Counted from the stretch's first letter, positions 44,365-54,583 are shown. The stretch: 64,000 bases of DNA from an uncultured Alistipes sp. (GCA_900545315.1 UQYM01000002.1:81639-145638), one strand, 5' to 3'. The notes: generated by a model not told the origin, from the letters alone. A program made the numbers and translations.

Positions 44365-46032
44365 TTAAAGATTGACAATCCGAAGCTCCTTCGGATACAT
44401 ATTGTTGCAGCGGTTGCCGATCCGTTTGATCCAACCCAACGCCAATCCACGGTAGGTGACCAGATTGATCCCCTCCTGAAACCAATCGGCCAGCAGATCC
44501 GTCTTGCGCAGATAGCTCACCGCCTCTTCCAGCGGAAGCTCTGTCGCAGCCAATTGCTCCCTCGATAACCCATAAAACAGGGCCAACGGATGCTCCGGAC
44601 GCAACTTCTCCCCAAACAGCTGTCCGCACAGCACCCCCGAATAGAGTACCGAGAGGCTCTCCGAGAGCTCCTTGATCGCAGACCACTGCTGAGCAAAATA
44701 GGCATGAATATTATCCCCGACCCGTTGGAAAGTCATCCGTTCGGGGTGGGCAAACCAGGAGGATACCGCCACCTCCTCCCGACGAGACAAAGCGCTGAAG
44801 ATCGCCTTTCGGGCTTTGGGAGCCTGACTTCTCGACCGTTCATCCGGCTTGCGCAAAACCGCTGCAAAAAAGCCCTCGGCCTGCACCCGATGCGGAAAGA
44901 AGTGAAACGTAGGACAACCTGCGACCTCTCCCTGCACAATACCCCAGGCCGGATCGGCTGTTACGGTGACCGATTCGCAACCATACTCCTCAACCAGCCA
45001 TTTCACCGTCTCTTCGTCCTCTTGACAGTTGAAGGTACAAGTACTGTATATCAAGATACCACCCGGTTTGAGTGTTTCCCAAACGTCACTGAGAATACGC
45101 CTGCTGCGGGCGGCGCACAGATTGACATTCGCGACACTCCACTCCGTCCGCGCCTCAGGTGTCTTGCGGAACATTCCTTCGCCCGAACAGGGCGCATCAA
45201 CCAACACCAGATCAAAATAGTGCCGGAAAGCGGCAAAATGTGACGGATCGTTGTTGGTTACCACCGTATTGCCCAATCCCCATTTCCGTACATTATCGAC
45301 CAATGTAGCCGCTCGCTGACGAATCACCTCGTTGGCAACCACCAACCCCGATTCGCCCACCAACGTCGAAAGCAGCGTCGTCTTGCCTCCAGGAGCGGCA
45401 CAAAGATCGAGCACCCGCAAAGCATGATCCCGATCCGAGCCATACAACTGACGGAAAATCTGCCCAATGAACATCGATCCAGCCTCCTGGACATAGTATC
45501 CCCCGGCATGAAAGACCGGATCCAATGTAAACGAAGGTCGTTCCGGCAAATAGTAGCCTTCCGGACACCACGGCACCTCATGACCCCGCAGCTGATCCGG
45601 CCATACCGTGCAGCCGACAGCCTCCGTCCCCTCTGCTGCATTTGCTTTCTCGCTCTCGAAACACGGCTCGACCGCAGCCGGTACAACGGCGCATGCCGAC
45701 AGGTCCCCAACCGAGAGGTCCGTAGGGCCACACTTCTCGGAGACCGTTGTCGAGACACCCTGAGCGTCCGCTACCGACAAAGCAACTTTATAGGGATTAA
45801 ACCGTACGGAGACCGGAGAAACGGTTTCGAGCGCTGCACACAGAGCCTGCGTTTCGGTCACACCCAATTGGGCCGCCATAGCCTGACAAAAATCGTCCGG
45901 CAATTGGGGCCGGACACCACTCTGTTCAGCTGAAACTCCTGAAGGGCCAACCGACGATTTGACACGGCCAGCCGTAAATGCACTTTTGGAAAAAGCCGTT
46001 CGTGAACGGCGCGAAGCAGATCGTTTGGCCAT
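44365..46032 (-). CDS. RsmB/RsmF-type rRNA cytosine-C5 methyltransferase
   Basis: SAM-dependent m5C methyltransferase of the NOP2/RsmB/RsmF group. The SAM site is LDLCAAPGGKTTLLS, followed by the two catalytic cysteine motifs DAPCSGEGMFRKTPEA and STCTFNCQEDEE. A C-terminal PUA-like region completes an RsmF-like layout. The first about 40 residues, rich in Ser, Arg and Lys, and a non-conserved stretch at about 95-150 look like added low-complexity segments. The ATG overlaps the stop of the upstream kinase gene by one base (TGATG), so the two are translationally coupled. Confidence 0.9.
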   Translation of the reverse strand: MAKRSASRRSRTAFSKSAFTAGRVKSSVGPSGVSAEQSGVRPQLPDDFCQAMAAQLGVTETQALCAALETVSPVSVRFNPYKVALSVADAQGVSTTVSEKCGPTDLSVGDLSACAVVPAAVEPCFESEKANAAEGTEAVGCTVWPDQLRGHEVPWCPEGYYLPERPSFTLDPVFHAGGYYVQEAGSMFIGQIFRQLYGSDRDHALRVLDLCAAPGGKTTLLSTLVGESGLVVANEVIRQRAATLVDNVRKWGLGNTVVTNNDPSHFAAFRHYFDLVLVDAPCSGEGMFRKTPEARTEWSVANVNLCAARSRRILSDVWETLKPGGILIYSTCTFNCQEDEETVKWLVEEYGCESVTVTADPAWGIVQGEVAGCPTFHFFPHRVQAEGFFAAVLRKPDERSRSQAPKARKAIFSALSRREEVAVSSWFAHPERMTFQRVGDNIHAYFAQQWSAIKELSESLSVLYSGVLCGQLFGEKLRPEHPLALFYGLSREQLAATELPLEEAVSYLRKTDLLADWFQEGINLVTYRGLALGWIKRIGNRCNNMYPKELRIVNL

Positions 46033-46643
46033 CAGCGTCCCTGCGCTTTAAATTCCGCAATACGGTTCATCAGACCATCCAATACCGTCGGATCCTCAAT
46101 AAAATTGCAGGTATCCACATCAATGGTAAAGACCTCTCCCTCGTAAATCGTGTTGATCCACTCCTCATACTTACGATTAAGCTGTTCGAGATACTCCTCC
46201 TGGATACTCGCCTCATAGACCCGCCCACGCTTTTTAATCTGACGTATCAGCGTCGGCACACTCGCCTTGAGATAGACCAACAGATCGGGCGTACGGATCA
46301 ATCCGTTCGAAAGATCGAAAATCTTCATGTAGGTATTGAAATCCCGCGAAGACATTAACCCCAACTCATGCAGATTCGTGGCAAAAATGTAGGCATCCTC
46401 ATATATCGTTCGATCCTGCACCAAATCGGTCCCCTCGGAGAGAATCGTCTTCGCCTCCCGAATCCGCTGTCCCAAAAAATAGATCTGCAGATTGAACGAC
46501 CAACGGTTCATATCATCGTAGAAGTCACCGATATAGGGATTATCGCTATCCTCGTAATAGGCCCGCGCACCGGTGCGGTTGGCAAGGATTTCAGTCAGAG
46601 AGGTCTTCCCCGAACCGATATTTCCGGCAATGGCAATATACAT
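46032..46643 (-). CDS. Deoxynucleoside kinase
   Basis: Phosphorylates deoxynucleosides for salvage; dAK/dGK-like family. The P-loop is GNIGSGKT at 7-14, the LID/ERS-type motif is DRTIYEDA (about 76-83), and RQIKKRGRVYEASIQEEYLEQLNRKYEEW is the typical helical part. At 203 residues it is complete. It is the first gene of a two-gene unit with the methyltransferase. Confidence 0.93.
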   Translation of the reverse strand: MYIAIAGNIGSGKTSLTEILANRTGARAYYEDSDNPYIGDFYDDMNRWSFNLQIYFLGQRIREAKTILSEGTDLVQDRTIYEDAYIFATNLHELGLMSSRDFNTYMKIFDLSNGLIRTPDLLVYLKASVPTLIRQIKKRGRVYEASIQEEYLEQLNRKYEEWINTIYEGEVFTIDVDTCNFIEDPTVLDGLMNRIAEFKAQGR

Positions 46644-47027
46644 GATCTATAATTTAGGCAGTTGCCAAATCCCTCCCAATGCCCGGTCCATCCAGACGGA
46701 GGATTTGATTATCACAAAAATAACATTTTTTCGCGAATTTCCATGCCGCATACACACCCGCTTCGTCCCGCGCGTGTGCCTTCCTAAAGGCTTTCCCGAA
46801 TTGAATTTACCAATTCTCGAACTCTGAGATCGGCATCAAGAAGATAACAAATTTCATTCCCAAGACAGCGTCCGGGAACTTTCACCGAATAGCACCCTCC
46901 CCCCGGAACAATTACACACCTTGCCTATTCCTTGAGCTGAAATCTTCGCCCACAACCCCAAACAGCACAACAGAGTAATTCGGCGCTTACGGATGACACG
47001 TCCGGTGCATTCTCTCGGACCCTGTGC
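46644..47027. other. Gene-free spacer between the kinase and AraC genes
   Basis: About 384 nt without a recognised gene. Weak dyad symmetry occurs around 46750-46780 (CACACCCGC and GCGCGTGTG), which may be a weak terminator for the AraC gene's opposite flank or nothing. Confidence 0.35.
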
Positions 47028-47876
47028 CTATCGCTCGCTGAGCGAAGCCTGCCGAAAAGCCAACGGGGTCATGCCCGCATTTTTCTTAAAATAGCGCCCG
47101 AAAAATGAGGAGTTCGAAAAGCCCAACCGATCCGCAATCTCACTGACGTTCAAATCAGTCGCCTGCAACAACCGCTTGGCATCCTTCATCACGAAAAATG
47201 TGATCCAATCATATAACGTTCGTCCCGTGACCTGCTTCACCACATGCGAGAGATACTTCGGAGTCAGACAGATCTTCTCCGCATAGAAGGTCGCATCCTT
47301 GTGCTGACAATGGTGTGCATGCAACAACGAAAAGAGCTCGTTGACAATCTTCTCCTGACGATTCCGCGATGGAACAACCCCCTGAAACGAATAGACATAT
47401 CCCACTTCTGCAAGCAACGAAAACACCAAAGACTGTACAACCGCCAAACGCGACGGATGCTCTCGCCGACAATATTGTAGATACAATAATTCATGATACC
47501 GAGTAAAGATATCCACCTGCTCGTCCGTCAAATCGATACATGGAGTATTCGTCATCCGATCCGCCAGATCCGGTTTGATCGCCAGCGGAAAATCGACCAA
47601 CAACTCAAATGTAAAAGCTACGGCAGCAACCCGAAACAAATCAGAAGGATGCAATTCGGCCACATGCAACGGCATCACACAACAGAGCCGATTTTTATAC
47701 AACTCATAAGTTTGCCCACTGATGCGAATGGAAGCCTCCCCATCCAAACACAACAACAATACAACACCCTCCCACTGGCAACCGGTATCAAACGGCATCG
47801 ACCCTGCAAGATAAGGGCCAATCGGTAAAATGCGAAAATGGCAGGCCGGTAAGGTGCGATCTACTTCTGTCACCAT
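47028..47876 (-). CDS. AraC family transcriptional regulator
   Basis: A 282-residue regulator with an N-terminal cupin-like sensing domain (about 1-150; LLLCLDGEASIRISGQTYELYKNRLCCVMP) and a C-terminal AraC DNA-binding domain with two helix-turn-helix units (KYLSHVVKQVTGRTLYDWI, VSEIADRLGFSNSSFFGRYFKKNAGMTPLAFR). I start at ATG 47876 because GAGG lies 4 nt upstream; TTG at 47897 would add seven residues. It is divergent from the MFS exporter 141 nt away and may control it. Confidence 0.92.
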   Translation of the reverse strand: MVTEVDRTLPACHFRILPIGPYLAGSMPFDTGCQWEGVVLLLCLDGEASIRISGQTYELYKNRLCCVMPLHVAELHPSDLFRVAAVAFTFELLVDFPLAIKPDLADRMTNTPCIDLTDEQVDIFTRYHELLYLQYCRREHPSRLAVVQSLVFSLLAEVGYVYSFQGVVPSRNRQEKIVNELFSLLHAHHCQHKDATFYAEKICLTPKYLSHVVKQVTGRTLYDWITFFVMKDAKRLLQATDLNVSEIADRLGFSNSSFFGRYFKKNAGMTPLAFRQASLSER

Positions 47877-48017
47877 AATCCTCTTTGTTACGACCAAAAA
47901 TACAACAAAAAATTGGCGAAAGAAAACGATAATCTGCGGATATGGACACGATCGTTCCCGATCAGGACATGTCTCTTCGAAATTAATTCGGACATTTGCA
48001 CGCCAAAGTTCAAAAAG

Positions 48018-49292
48018 ATGAAATCCAGAAATTCAACCTTATACCTCTACATTGTTCTGGGCATGCTCTCGGCCTTCGGTCCCTTTGTAACCGACTTCTA
48101 TCTGCCAGCTCTACCCGAACTCAATACCGACTTCCAGACCACCCCTTCAATGGTCCAACTGAGCCTCACCGTCTGCATGGTGGGACTGGCCCTGGGACAA
48201 CTCGTTGTCGGCCCCCTCAGCGACCGCCACGGCCGTAAAAAGCCGCTGATCGCCTCCCTGCTGCTGTTTCTGATCGCTACGGCAGGCTGCATCTTCGCCC
48301 CGACAATCGGTTGGTTCATCGCCGCACGTCTGATCCAAGGAATTGCCGGAGCCGGAAGCCTCGTACTCTCCAAATCTATCGCAACAGACCTCTACGAAGG
48401 CGATGAACTGGCCCGCTTCTTCTCCATTCTGGTACCCATCCAAGGTATCGCCCCTGTCGCTGCCCCGGTAGTCGGCGGACTGATCATGAAAGAGACCGAC
48501 TGGCACGGAATTTTTATTCTGCTCTTTGTTCTGGGACTGCTGCTGGTAGTCGCCGGATTTCGTTTTCGCGAATCTCTACCCTCAGCACAACGTCTGACCG
48601 GCCCAAGACAACCCATCTTTAAATCGTTCATCCCCCTCTTCCGGAATCGGACCTATGTACTCTATCTGCTCATCCAAACCTTCGCAATGGGTGTGATGTT
48701 CTCCTACATCGCCGCTTCACCCTTCATCTTCCAGATTGCATACGGCATCAGCCCTCTGGGATATAGCCTCATCTTCGGCCTCAACGCAATCGGAATCATG
48801 TGCGGCGGATTGTTGGCCCCTCACTTTGGACGCCCTGAAGTGGCCGTAAAACGGGGTATACGGGGATTCTGCACCATGGGTGTAATTCTGGCCGGCTTCC
48901 TGATTGCCGAACTACCCATCGTTTGGGTCGAAACAGCTCTGTTCCTCACCTTGTTGTTGATGGGCATCATCCTGCCCACCTCAACCTCTCTGGCCATGGA
49001 TTGTGAACGGGAACGTGCCGGAAAAGCCTCCGCACTGCTCGGGGCCCTGCAATTCCTGCTCGGTGGCCTCCTCTCCCCAATAGCAGGTTTGGGCAATATC
49101 TTCATCCCAACCGCTCTGCTTATTCTCGGTTGCGCTCTCTGCATGCTGGGATGTCTGGCTCGCCTGAACCGAACCGTACCCACCCCCTCCGATGCATCGG
49201 TTCTGCACCCAAATATGCAAGCCGAACCAAAACTGGCCGTCGTCTCCAAACCTACCGATCGCCGGCAGAAACCTTACGGAAAAGCTCAATAA
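48018..49292 (+). CDS. MFS multidrug exporter, Bcr/CflA-like
   Basis: A 424-residue 12-helix drug:proton antiporter of the DHA1 group. After helix 1 (YIVLGMLSAFGPFVTDFYLPALP, the Bcr-type start with an acidic residue) comes motif A between helices 2 and 3 (GPLSDRHGRKKP), and PIQGIAPVAAPVVGG is motif C in helix 5. I start at MKSRNST (48018); the longer frame begins with TTG upstream. Its 3' end overlaps the convergent glycosyltransferase by 41 nt. The divergent AraC gene suggests local regulation. Confidence 0.92.
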   Translation: MKSRNSTLYLYIVLGMLSAFGPFVTDFYLPALPELNTDFQTTPSMVQLSLTVCMVGLALGQLVVGPLSDRHGRKKPLIASLLLFLIATAGCIFAPTIGWFIAARLIQGIAGAGSLVLSKSIATDLYEGDELARFFSILVPIQGIAPVAAPVVGGLIMKETDWHGIFILLFVLGLLLVVAGFRFRESLPSAQRLTGPRQPIFKSFIPLFRNRTYVLYLLIQTFAMGVMFSYIAASPFIFQIAYGISPLGYSLIFGLNAIGIMCGGLLAPHFGRPEVAVKRGIRGFCTMGVILAGFLIAELPIVWVETALFLTLLLMGIILPTSTSLAMDCERERAGKASALLGALQFLLGGLLSPIAGLGNIFIPTALLILGCALCMLGCLARLNRTVPTPSDASVLHPNMQAEPKLAVVSKPTDRRQKPYGKAQ

Positions 49293-50433
49293 AATTATCA
49301 GCCATCCGTTGCCAGGTAAATCGCTCCCGGAAACGTAAGATATTGGCGCGGAATTCCGCACCTTTCTCTTCACGATAAAAACGATCGATTGCGGCGGCAA
49401 TCGCCTTCGGATCGGGTTCAGTCACATAACCCACCTCACCGTCGGAGACAATCTCCCGCAGACCACCCACATCAGTCACCACCATCGGTACATCAAACCA
49501 ATAGGCCACCTGTGTCACACCGCTCTGCGTCGCATGCCGATAGGGCTGCACCACCAGATCGACGGCCGAAAAGAGCTGAGCCACCTCCCGATCCGCAATA
49601 TAGCGATCCATCATTACCAACTTGTCGCGAATACCCAAACGCGCAATCTGCTCGGCATAACGCTCCTTGCCGCTATAATACTCGCCCGCCACTATCAAGC
49701 GATGATTCTCGAGTTTCCCCTGGTTCATCAGTTCACCCCAGGCGTCGAGCAGCAGGTCAAGCCCCTTGTAATCGCGGATATACCCAAAAAACATCGTATA
49801 GTGTAACGACGGATCCAATCCCAAAGCGGCACACGCCTGCTCGCGTGGCATCGGATCCCCGTAGTTGCTCCACATTGGGTGCGGAGAAAAGAGGGCCGGT
49901 TTGGTCTGGGTGAACAGACGCAGATCCTGATGCACCTGCTCCGACATATAGATAAACCCATCGATCGACGAGACGAAATAACGGGTCAACAACGAATCAA
50001 AAGGCCGTTTTTCGTGGGGAATCACATTATCCAGCAGTGCCAACGTACGGACCCCTCCCCGCCGTGCAATCCGGCACACGGTACCGAACGCCGGAGCCAT
50101 CACCGGAATCCAATAACGTACGATCAACACGTCGGGACGCAAACGACGCACCTTCAAACCGGTCCGAATCCAGGTAAACGGATTAATACTGCTCAATTCC
50201 CGGGTGATATCGAGCCCTTCGGGAGCCGGATCATCGGTATATTGGGTGGTACCCGGAAAGAGCAACGACGGATATTGCGTGGTAAACGTAAACATCCGAC
50301 ACGAGATCCCCATCCGTTGAAAAGTCCGGGTCAGCGTCTGGTTGAACGCCGCCAACCCACCCCGGAACGGATGTGCCGGACCCAGCATAATCATCGATCG
50401 CAAGCTCTTTTTCTCGGTCTGCTCCATAGCCAT
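49252..50433 (-). CDS. Glycosyltransferase family 4-like protein
   Basis: A 393-residue GT-B enzyme. The N-terminal part has the GGLAAFNQTL nucleotide-sugar-loop and the C-terminal half carries the family pattern VAGEYYSGKERYAEQIARLGIRDKLVMMDRYIADREVAQLFSAVDLVVQPYRHATQSGVTQVAYWFDVPMVVTDVGGLREIV, with Glu-x7-Glu replaced by a region around TQSGVTQVA. It probably builds a surface polysaccharide or glycolipid. Eighteen nt separate it from the upstream dehydrogenase gene; its 3' end overlaps the convergent MFS gene. Confidence 0.9.
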   Translation of the reverse strand: MAMEQTEKKSLRSMIMLGPAHPFRGGLAAFNQTLTRTFQRMGISCRMFTFTTQYPSLLFPGTTQYTDDPAPEGLDITRELSSINPFTWIRTGLKVRRLRPDVLIVRYWIPVMAPAFGTVCRIARRGGVRTLALLDNVIPHEKRPFDSLLTRYFVSSIDGFIYMSEQVHQDLRLFTQTKPALFSPHPMWSNYGDPMPREQACAALGLDPSLHYTMFFGYIRDYKGLDLLLDAWGELMNQGKLENHRLIVAGEYYSGKERYAEQIARLGIRDKLVMMDRYIADREVAQLFSAVDLVVQPYRHATQSGVTQVAYWFDVPMVVTDVGGLREIVSDGEVGYVTEPDPKAIAAAIDRFYREEKGAEFRANILRFRERFTWQRMADNFIELFRKVSAGDR

Positions 50434-50451
50434 AGCAAGGGATTTATGTGG

Positions 50452-51414
50452 TTATTTACGCGTCACATCGTTGATCGGATGCCCGGCCAAGAAGGCCCGC
50501 ACATTCTCAGTCGTGATGGCCATCAACCGCTCCCGGGCCTCTTTGGTAGCCCAGGCAATATGCGGCGTAATGTAACAGTTCTTGGCGGTCAACAACGGAT
50601 TATCCTCCTTGGGTGGCTCACTGGAGAGCACATCTACCCCCGCTGCATACAACCGTCCGGCGTTCAGGGCATCGGCTAGTGCTCGCTCATCCACCACCGG
50701 ACCACGACTCGTATTAATCAAAATCGCCGTGGGTTTCATTTGTGCGATACGTTCAGCATTGACCAATCCTCGCGTGTCAGGGGTCAACGGACAGTGGAGG
50801 CTCACAATATCACTGCTGCGGAACAGTTCATCCATCGAGACGGAACGCACCCCTTCGGGTAACCTGTCTTGCGGTTTGGAGGTATAAGCCAACACCTTCA
50901 TCCCAAACCCGAGCGCAATGGCTGCCGTCGCCTGACCGGTATGTCCGAATCCAACCAGACCGATCGTTTTTCCCTCCAACTCGATCAACGTATTGTCCCA
51001 AAAACAGAAATCACGATTGTGCTCCCAACGCCCCTTGTGTACCTCTTCGGAGTGATGTTGAACCTGCATCGTAATGTTCAAGATGTGCGCAAAAGCCAAC
51101 TGAGCCACCGACGTGGTACTGTACGCCGGTACATTGGATACAACAATACCCCTTTGGCGAGCCGCCCCGATATCGACATTGTTATACCCCGTCGCCAACA
51201 CCCCGATATACTCCAGCTTGGGCAGAGCAGCGATCGACTCTGCCGTCAAACGCGTTTTGTTGGTCAATACCATCTCAGCCTCTTGTGCCCGAGGGATCAC
51301 CTCCTCGGGACGGGTAAAATCATATACCGTACAATTGCCCAACGCCTCAAGACCTGCAAACGACAGATCTCCCGGATTCATCGCATAGCCGTCAAGCACT
51401 ACTATCTTTTTCAT
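50452..51414 (-). CDS. D-isomer-specific 2-hydroxyacid dehydrogenase
   Basis: An NAD(P)-dependent reductase, most like glycerate/hydroxypyruvate reductase. The nucleotide-binding fold is GLVGFGHTGQATA (about 152-164) with the catalytic set Arg237 (NTSRGPVVDE), Glu266 (LSSEPP) and His285 (ITPHIAWATKEAR). I start at the ATG at 51414; a TTG precedes it. The 320-residue length is typical. It is followed by the glycosyltransferase, probably in one transcript. The substrate is not fixed by sequence. Confidence 0.92.
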   Translation of the reverse strand: MKKIVVLDGYAMNPGDLSFAGLEALGNCTVYDFTRPEEVIPRAQEAEMVLTNKTRLTAESIAALPKLEYIGVLATGYNNVDIGAARQRGIVVSNVPAYSTTSVAQLAFAHILNITMQVQHHSEEVHKGRWEHNRDFCFWDNTLIELEGKTIGLVGFGHTGQATAAIALGFGMKVLAYTSKPQDRLPEGVRSVSMDELFRSSDIVSLHCPLTPDTRGLVNAERIAQMKPTAILINTSRGPVVDERALADALNAGRLYAAGVDVLSSEPPKEDNPLLTAKNCYITPHIAWATKEARERLMAITTENVRAFLAGHPINDVTRK

Positions 51415-51625
51415 CAACTCACTCTTATTTTTATTGACCTTCCAAGAAGATCATTCATCCAACCTTAATAATCGCTGGAAATTATTTTGCTGAAATATCA
51501 TCGCTTGAAATACGAAAAACTTTCCGCACCTCATCAGCCTTTACGCTGCCCACATCAGGAGAACATTTATGATCAGAACCCCTTAAAAAAGTTATCCATA
51601 CCCCTACGGTGTCATAGATCGCCCT

Positions 51626-53128
51626 CTACATCGAAAGCAGTTGATCGATATAGGTACGGTCGTTGTAGAGGCGGGGAACCTTGTTTTGTCCACCCACTTT
51701 GCCCCGGCTCTCCATCCAACGGTAGAAGCTCCCTTCGGGCAGTACCGTCACCGTCGGACGCAACAGAGTCGTATCCCGGAACCGTTTGGCCTCATAGTCG
51801 GAATTGACCTGCTGCAATGCCCGATCCAACAGATCGGTAAACTGCTCAATATCGGCCGGCGCCTTGCTAAATTCAATCAACCATTGATGCGATCCTTTGC
51901 TCCGATCACCCATATAGATCGGTCCGACCGTATAATCGGTAACCAACGCCCCGGTCTCGGCACAAACCCGGTGCAGGGCTGTCTCTGCATTATCAATAAT
52001 CAGCTCCTCACCAAAGGCATTGATGTACAACTTTGTTCTTCCGGTAATTCGGATCTTGTACGGAGCGATCGAAGTAAATTCAACGGTATCACCAATCTGA
52101 TAACGCCACAGGCCATTGCTTGTCGTAATGATCATCGCATAATTGACACCCGTCTGTACCCCTTCGAGAGGCACCGCTTTGGACGGATCGCCCAACGACG
52201 AAACCGGCAGAAATTCGTAATAAACGCCATAATCGAGCATTAACAGCATATCGTCGCTCTTCGGATCGTTCTGGATGGCAAAGAAGCCCTCCGAAGCGTT
52301 GTAGGTATCCATATACTTCATGCGATCCGACGGGAAGATCCGACGATACTGTTCACGATAGGGGTTGAAGTTCATTCCGCCGTGCACAAACAGCTCCATA
52401 TCGGGCCAAACCTCCAGAATATTCTGTTTACCCGTATACTCCAGCACCCGATTCATCAAGACCAGATTCCACGACGGAACCCCAGCAAAAGCCGTAATAC
52501 GCTGCCTGACCGCCTCGCGACAGATCGCCTGCACCTTCTCCTCAAAATCGGGGATCAAAGCGGTTTCCACCCGCGGCGTACGACGTCGGGCCGCCCACCA
52601 GGGGGTGTTTTCAATCAAAATAGCCGAAAGGTCCCCCTCTTGGGCTGTACCGCCGGTACTCTCCAACCGATGGCTTCCCCCCAGGGTCAACGTCTTCCCC
52701 TCGAAAACACGACTCTGCGGATAGAGGTGGGCAAACAAACAAAGTACATCCCGAGGTCCCTGCATGTGTCCCCCCTGCAACCCCTCATCGCTAACGGGAA
52801 TAAATTTACTTTTGGACGAGGTGGTTCCCGACGATTTGGCAAACCATTTGATCTCGGTCGGCCACAACACATTCTGCTCCCCGGCCCGCGTCCGCGCAAT
52901 GTAACTTTGAAATGTATCGTAGTCCGCCACCGGAACCGAAGCCGCATACTCCTCCGCTGTATGCACGGCAGCAAATCCATGCTCTCTGCCAAACACCGTA
53001 TTGGCAGCCCGATCCAACAACCAGCGTAATTGCCGCTGCTGTACCTGAAGCGGATGCTCCATGAAAAAATCGACCTCCTTGCGCCGCCGCGCAAAGAAAG
53101 CATTTACCAATTTCGTCAATAAAGGCAT
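51626..53128 (-). CDS. GH3-like (auxin-responsive promoter family) acyl-adenylating protein
   Basis: A 500-residue ANL-superfamily enzyme: ATP-dependent adenylation of a carboxylic acid, usually followed by amide formation with an amino acid, in the plant GH3 group. The ATP loop is FAKSSGTTSSKSKFIPVS (about 96-113); MDTYNASEGFFAIQ and GLWRYQIGDTVEFTSIAPYKIRITGRTKLYINAFGEEL are the second and third motifs. Bacteroidota carry such genes without an auxin connection and the natural substrate is unknown. It stands alone, 210 nt before the dehydrogenase gene. Confidence 0.9.
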   Translation of the reverse strand: MPLLTKLVNAFFARRRKEVDFFMEHPLQVQQRQLRWLLDRAANTVFGREHGFAAVHTAEEYAASVPVADYDTFQSYIARTRAGEQNVLWPTEIKWFAKSSGTTSSKSKFIPVSDEGLQGGHMQGPRDVLCLFAHLYPQSRVFEGKTLTLGGSHRLESTGGTAQEGDLSAILIENTPWWAARRRTPRVETALIPDFEEKVQAICREAVRQRITAFAGVPSWNLVLMNRVLEYTGKQNILEVWPDMELFVHGGMNFNPYREQYRRIFPSDRMKYMDTYNASEGFFAIQNDPKSDDMLLMLDYGVYYEFLPVSSLGDPSKAVPLEGVQTGVNYAMIITTSNGLWRYQIGDTVEFTSIAPYKIRITGRTKLYINAFGEELIIDNAETALHRVCAETGALVTDYTVGPIYMGDRSKGSHQWLIEFSKAPADIEQFTDLLDRALQQVNSDYEAKRFRDTTLLRPTVTVLPEGSFYRWMESRGKVGGQNKVPRLYNDRTYIDQLLSM

Positions 53129-53242
53129 AAAACTACTCTTTTATTCAGTACGCCATTATCTCAACCTATCCACCTCGGAGATAGCTCTAAATCGTCCTCT
53201 GCAGCCAATAAAACGGCCACCTCAACGGCATCTTCAACGTGG

Positions 53243-54583
53243 CTAATTAAAGAATCGCCCAATACGCGAAATTGCCGAAGGCAACGAAAAGACCACCACC
53301 CGATCAAAGGCGTTGATCTGCATGCTGCCGGTCGCAATATAACTGCGGTCGCCACGTACAATACCGCCAATCATCGCATCCTGCGGGAAGTTCAACTCCC
53401 GAATCTGCCCCTTCGTCGCCAAAGAGTTGGGTTTGGCAATAAACTCCAACACCTCGGCATCGCATCCCGTCAGGCACTTGATCGCCTGCACATCGGTATT
53501 CATCGTGAAACGGAAAATATTGCTGGCCGTAATCAACTTCTTATTGATAATCGTATCGATACCCATACTCTCGGCCAAATTGATGAAATTGAGGTTCTCA
53601 ACCTCGGCAATCACCTTCTTGACACCAAGACGCTTGGCAACCATGGCTGCCAGAATGTTGGTTTCGGAACGTCCCGTTACCGCCACAAAAGCATCCATAT
53701 TGCTCAACCCCTCTTCGATCATCGAATCGATATTTCGCCCATCATCACTGATAATCAGCGTCTTTTCCAAAGACTCGGTCAACTTGTAGGCCTTCTCAGG
53801 ATTATACTCCACCAATTTGACATTGGCCTCCTCCTGCAACTCAGCCGCTATGCGTACCCCAATACGACTGCCACCCAAAATCATGATGTTGTTGACCTCG
53901 ATATTTGGCTTGCCGGAGAAGAACATCAACGACTTGACATCATCCTGATTGGCAATCACATAAATCGTATCTCCATCCTGGAACTGGTCGTTTCCGCGCG
54001 GGATAATCGTCTCCCCTTCACGCGAGATGGCCACCGTACGATAAGGCAATGACTCCCGATCTGCCGTCGCCTCCAACAGCGACTTCCCAATCAGCGGAGA
54101 AGAGGCATCCAACTTGAAGACCACTAACGACAATTTACCCCCCGAAAAATCGACATACTCGGTCGTACTGGTGTGTCCCAACAGGTTGATCACCTCCCGA
54201 GCCGCCACCTTTTCAGGATAAAACAGGTAGTCGATGCCCATATTGATGAACATCTCCTTGTTGTTCGGCTCCAAATATTCGTTGTTATCGATGCGCACAA
54301 TCGCCTTGCGGGCGCCAAGCTGCTTGGCCAACACCGCCGAGATGATGTTGATCGACTCCTCGGGACGAACCGCAATAAACAGATCAGCCTTGCGGACAGC
54401 CGCCTTCTTCAATACAGCAAAGGTGGTGCAATCCCCCTCAATGGTAATCACATCCGCCATACCCGCAACCTCCTCGATCCGTTTGGGATCGTCGTCAATC
54501 ACCGTAATGTCGTGCGAAGCTCCACTCAACATCTTCGCCAAGTGGCTCCCCACCTCACCTACGCCCGAAATAACTATTCTCAT
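53243..54583 (-). CDS. trkA: Trk system potassium uptake regulator TrkA
   Basis: Cytoplasmic NAD(H)-binding subunit that gates the TrkH/TrkG potassium channel. It has two RCK units: N-terminal Rossmann GVGEVGSHLAKMLSGASHDITVIDDD and a second with ILGGSRIGVRIAAELQE, each followed by a TrkA-C domain (for example SLVVFKLDASSPLIGKSL). The length is 446 residues, complete. The TrkH partner is absent from the window. Confidence 0.94.
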   Translation of the reverse strand: MRIVISGVGEVGSHLAKMLSGASHDITVIDDDPKRIEEVAGMADVITIEGDCTTFAVLKKAAVRKADLFIAVRPEESINIISAVLAKQLGARKAIVRIDNNEYLEPNNKEMFINMGIDYLFYPEKVAAREVINLLGHTSTTEYVDFSGGKLSLVVFKLDASSPLIGKSLLEATADRESLPYRTVAISREGETIIPRGNDQFQDGDTIYVIANQDDVKSLMFFSGKPNIEVNNIMILGGSRIGVRIAAELQEEANVKLVEYNPEKAYKLTESLEKTLIISDDGRNIDSMIEEGLSNMDAFVAVTGRSETNILAAMVAKRLGVKKVIAEVENLNFINLAESMGIDTIINKKLITASNIFRFTMNTDVQAIKCLTGCDAEVLEFIAKPNSLATKGQIRELNFPQDAMIGGIVRGDRSYIATGSMQINAFDRVVVFSLPSAISRIGRFFN

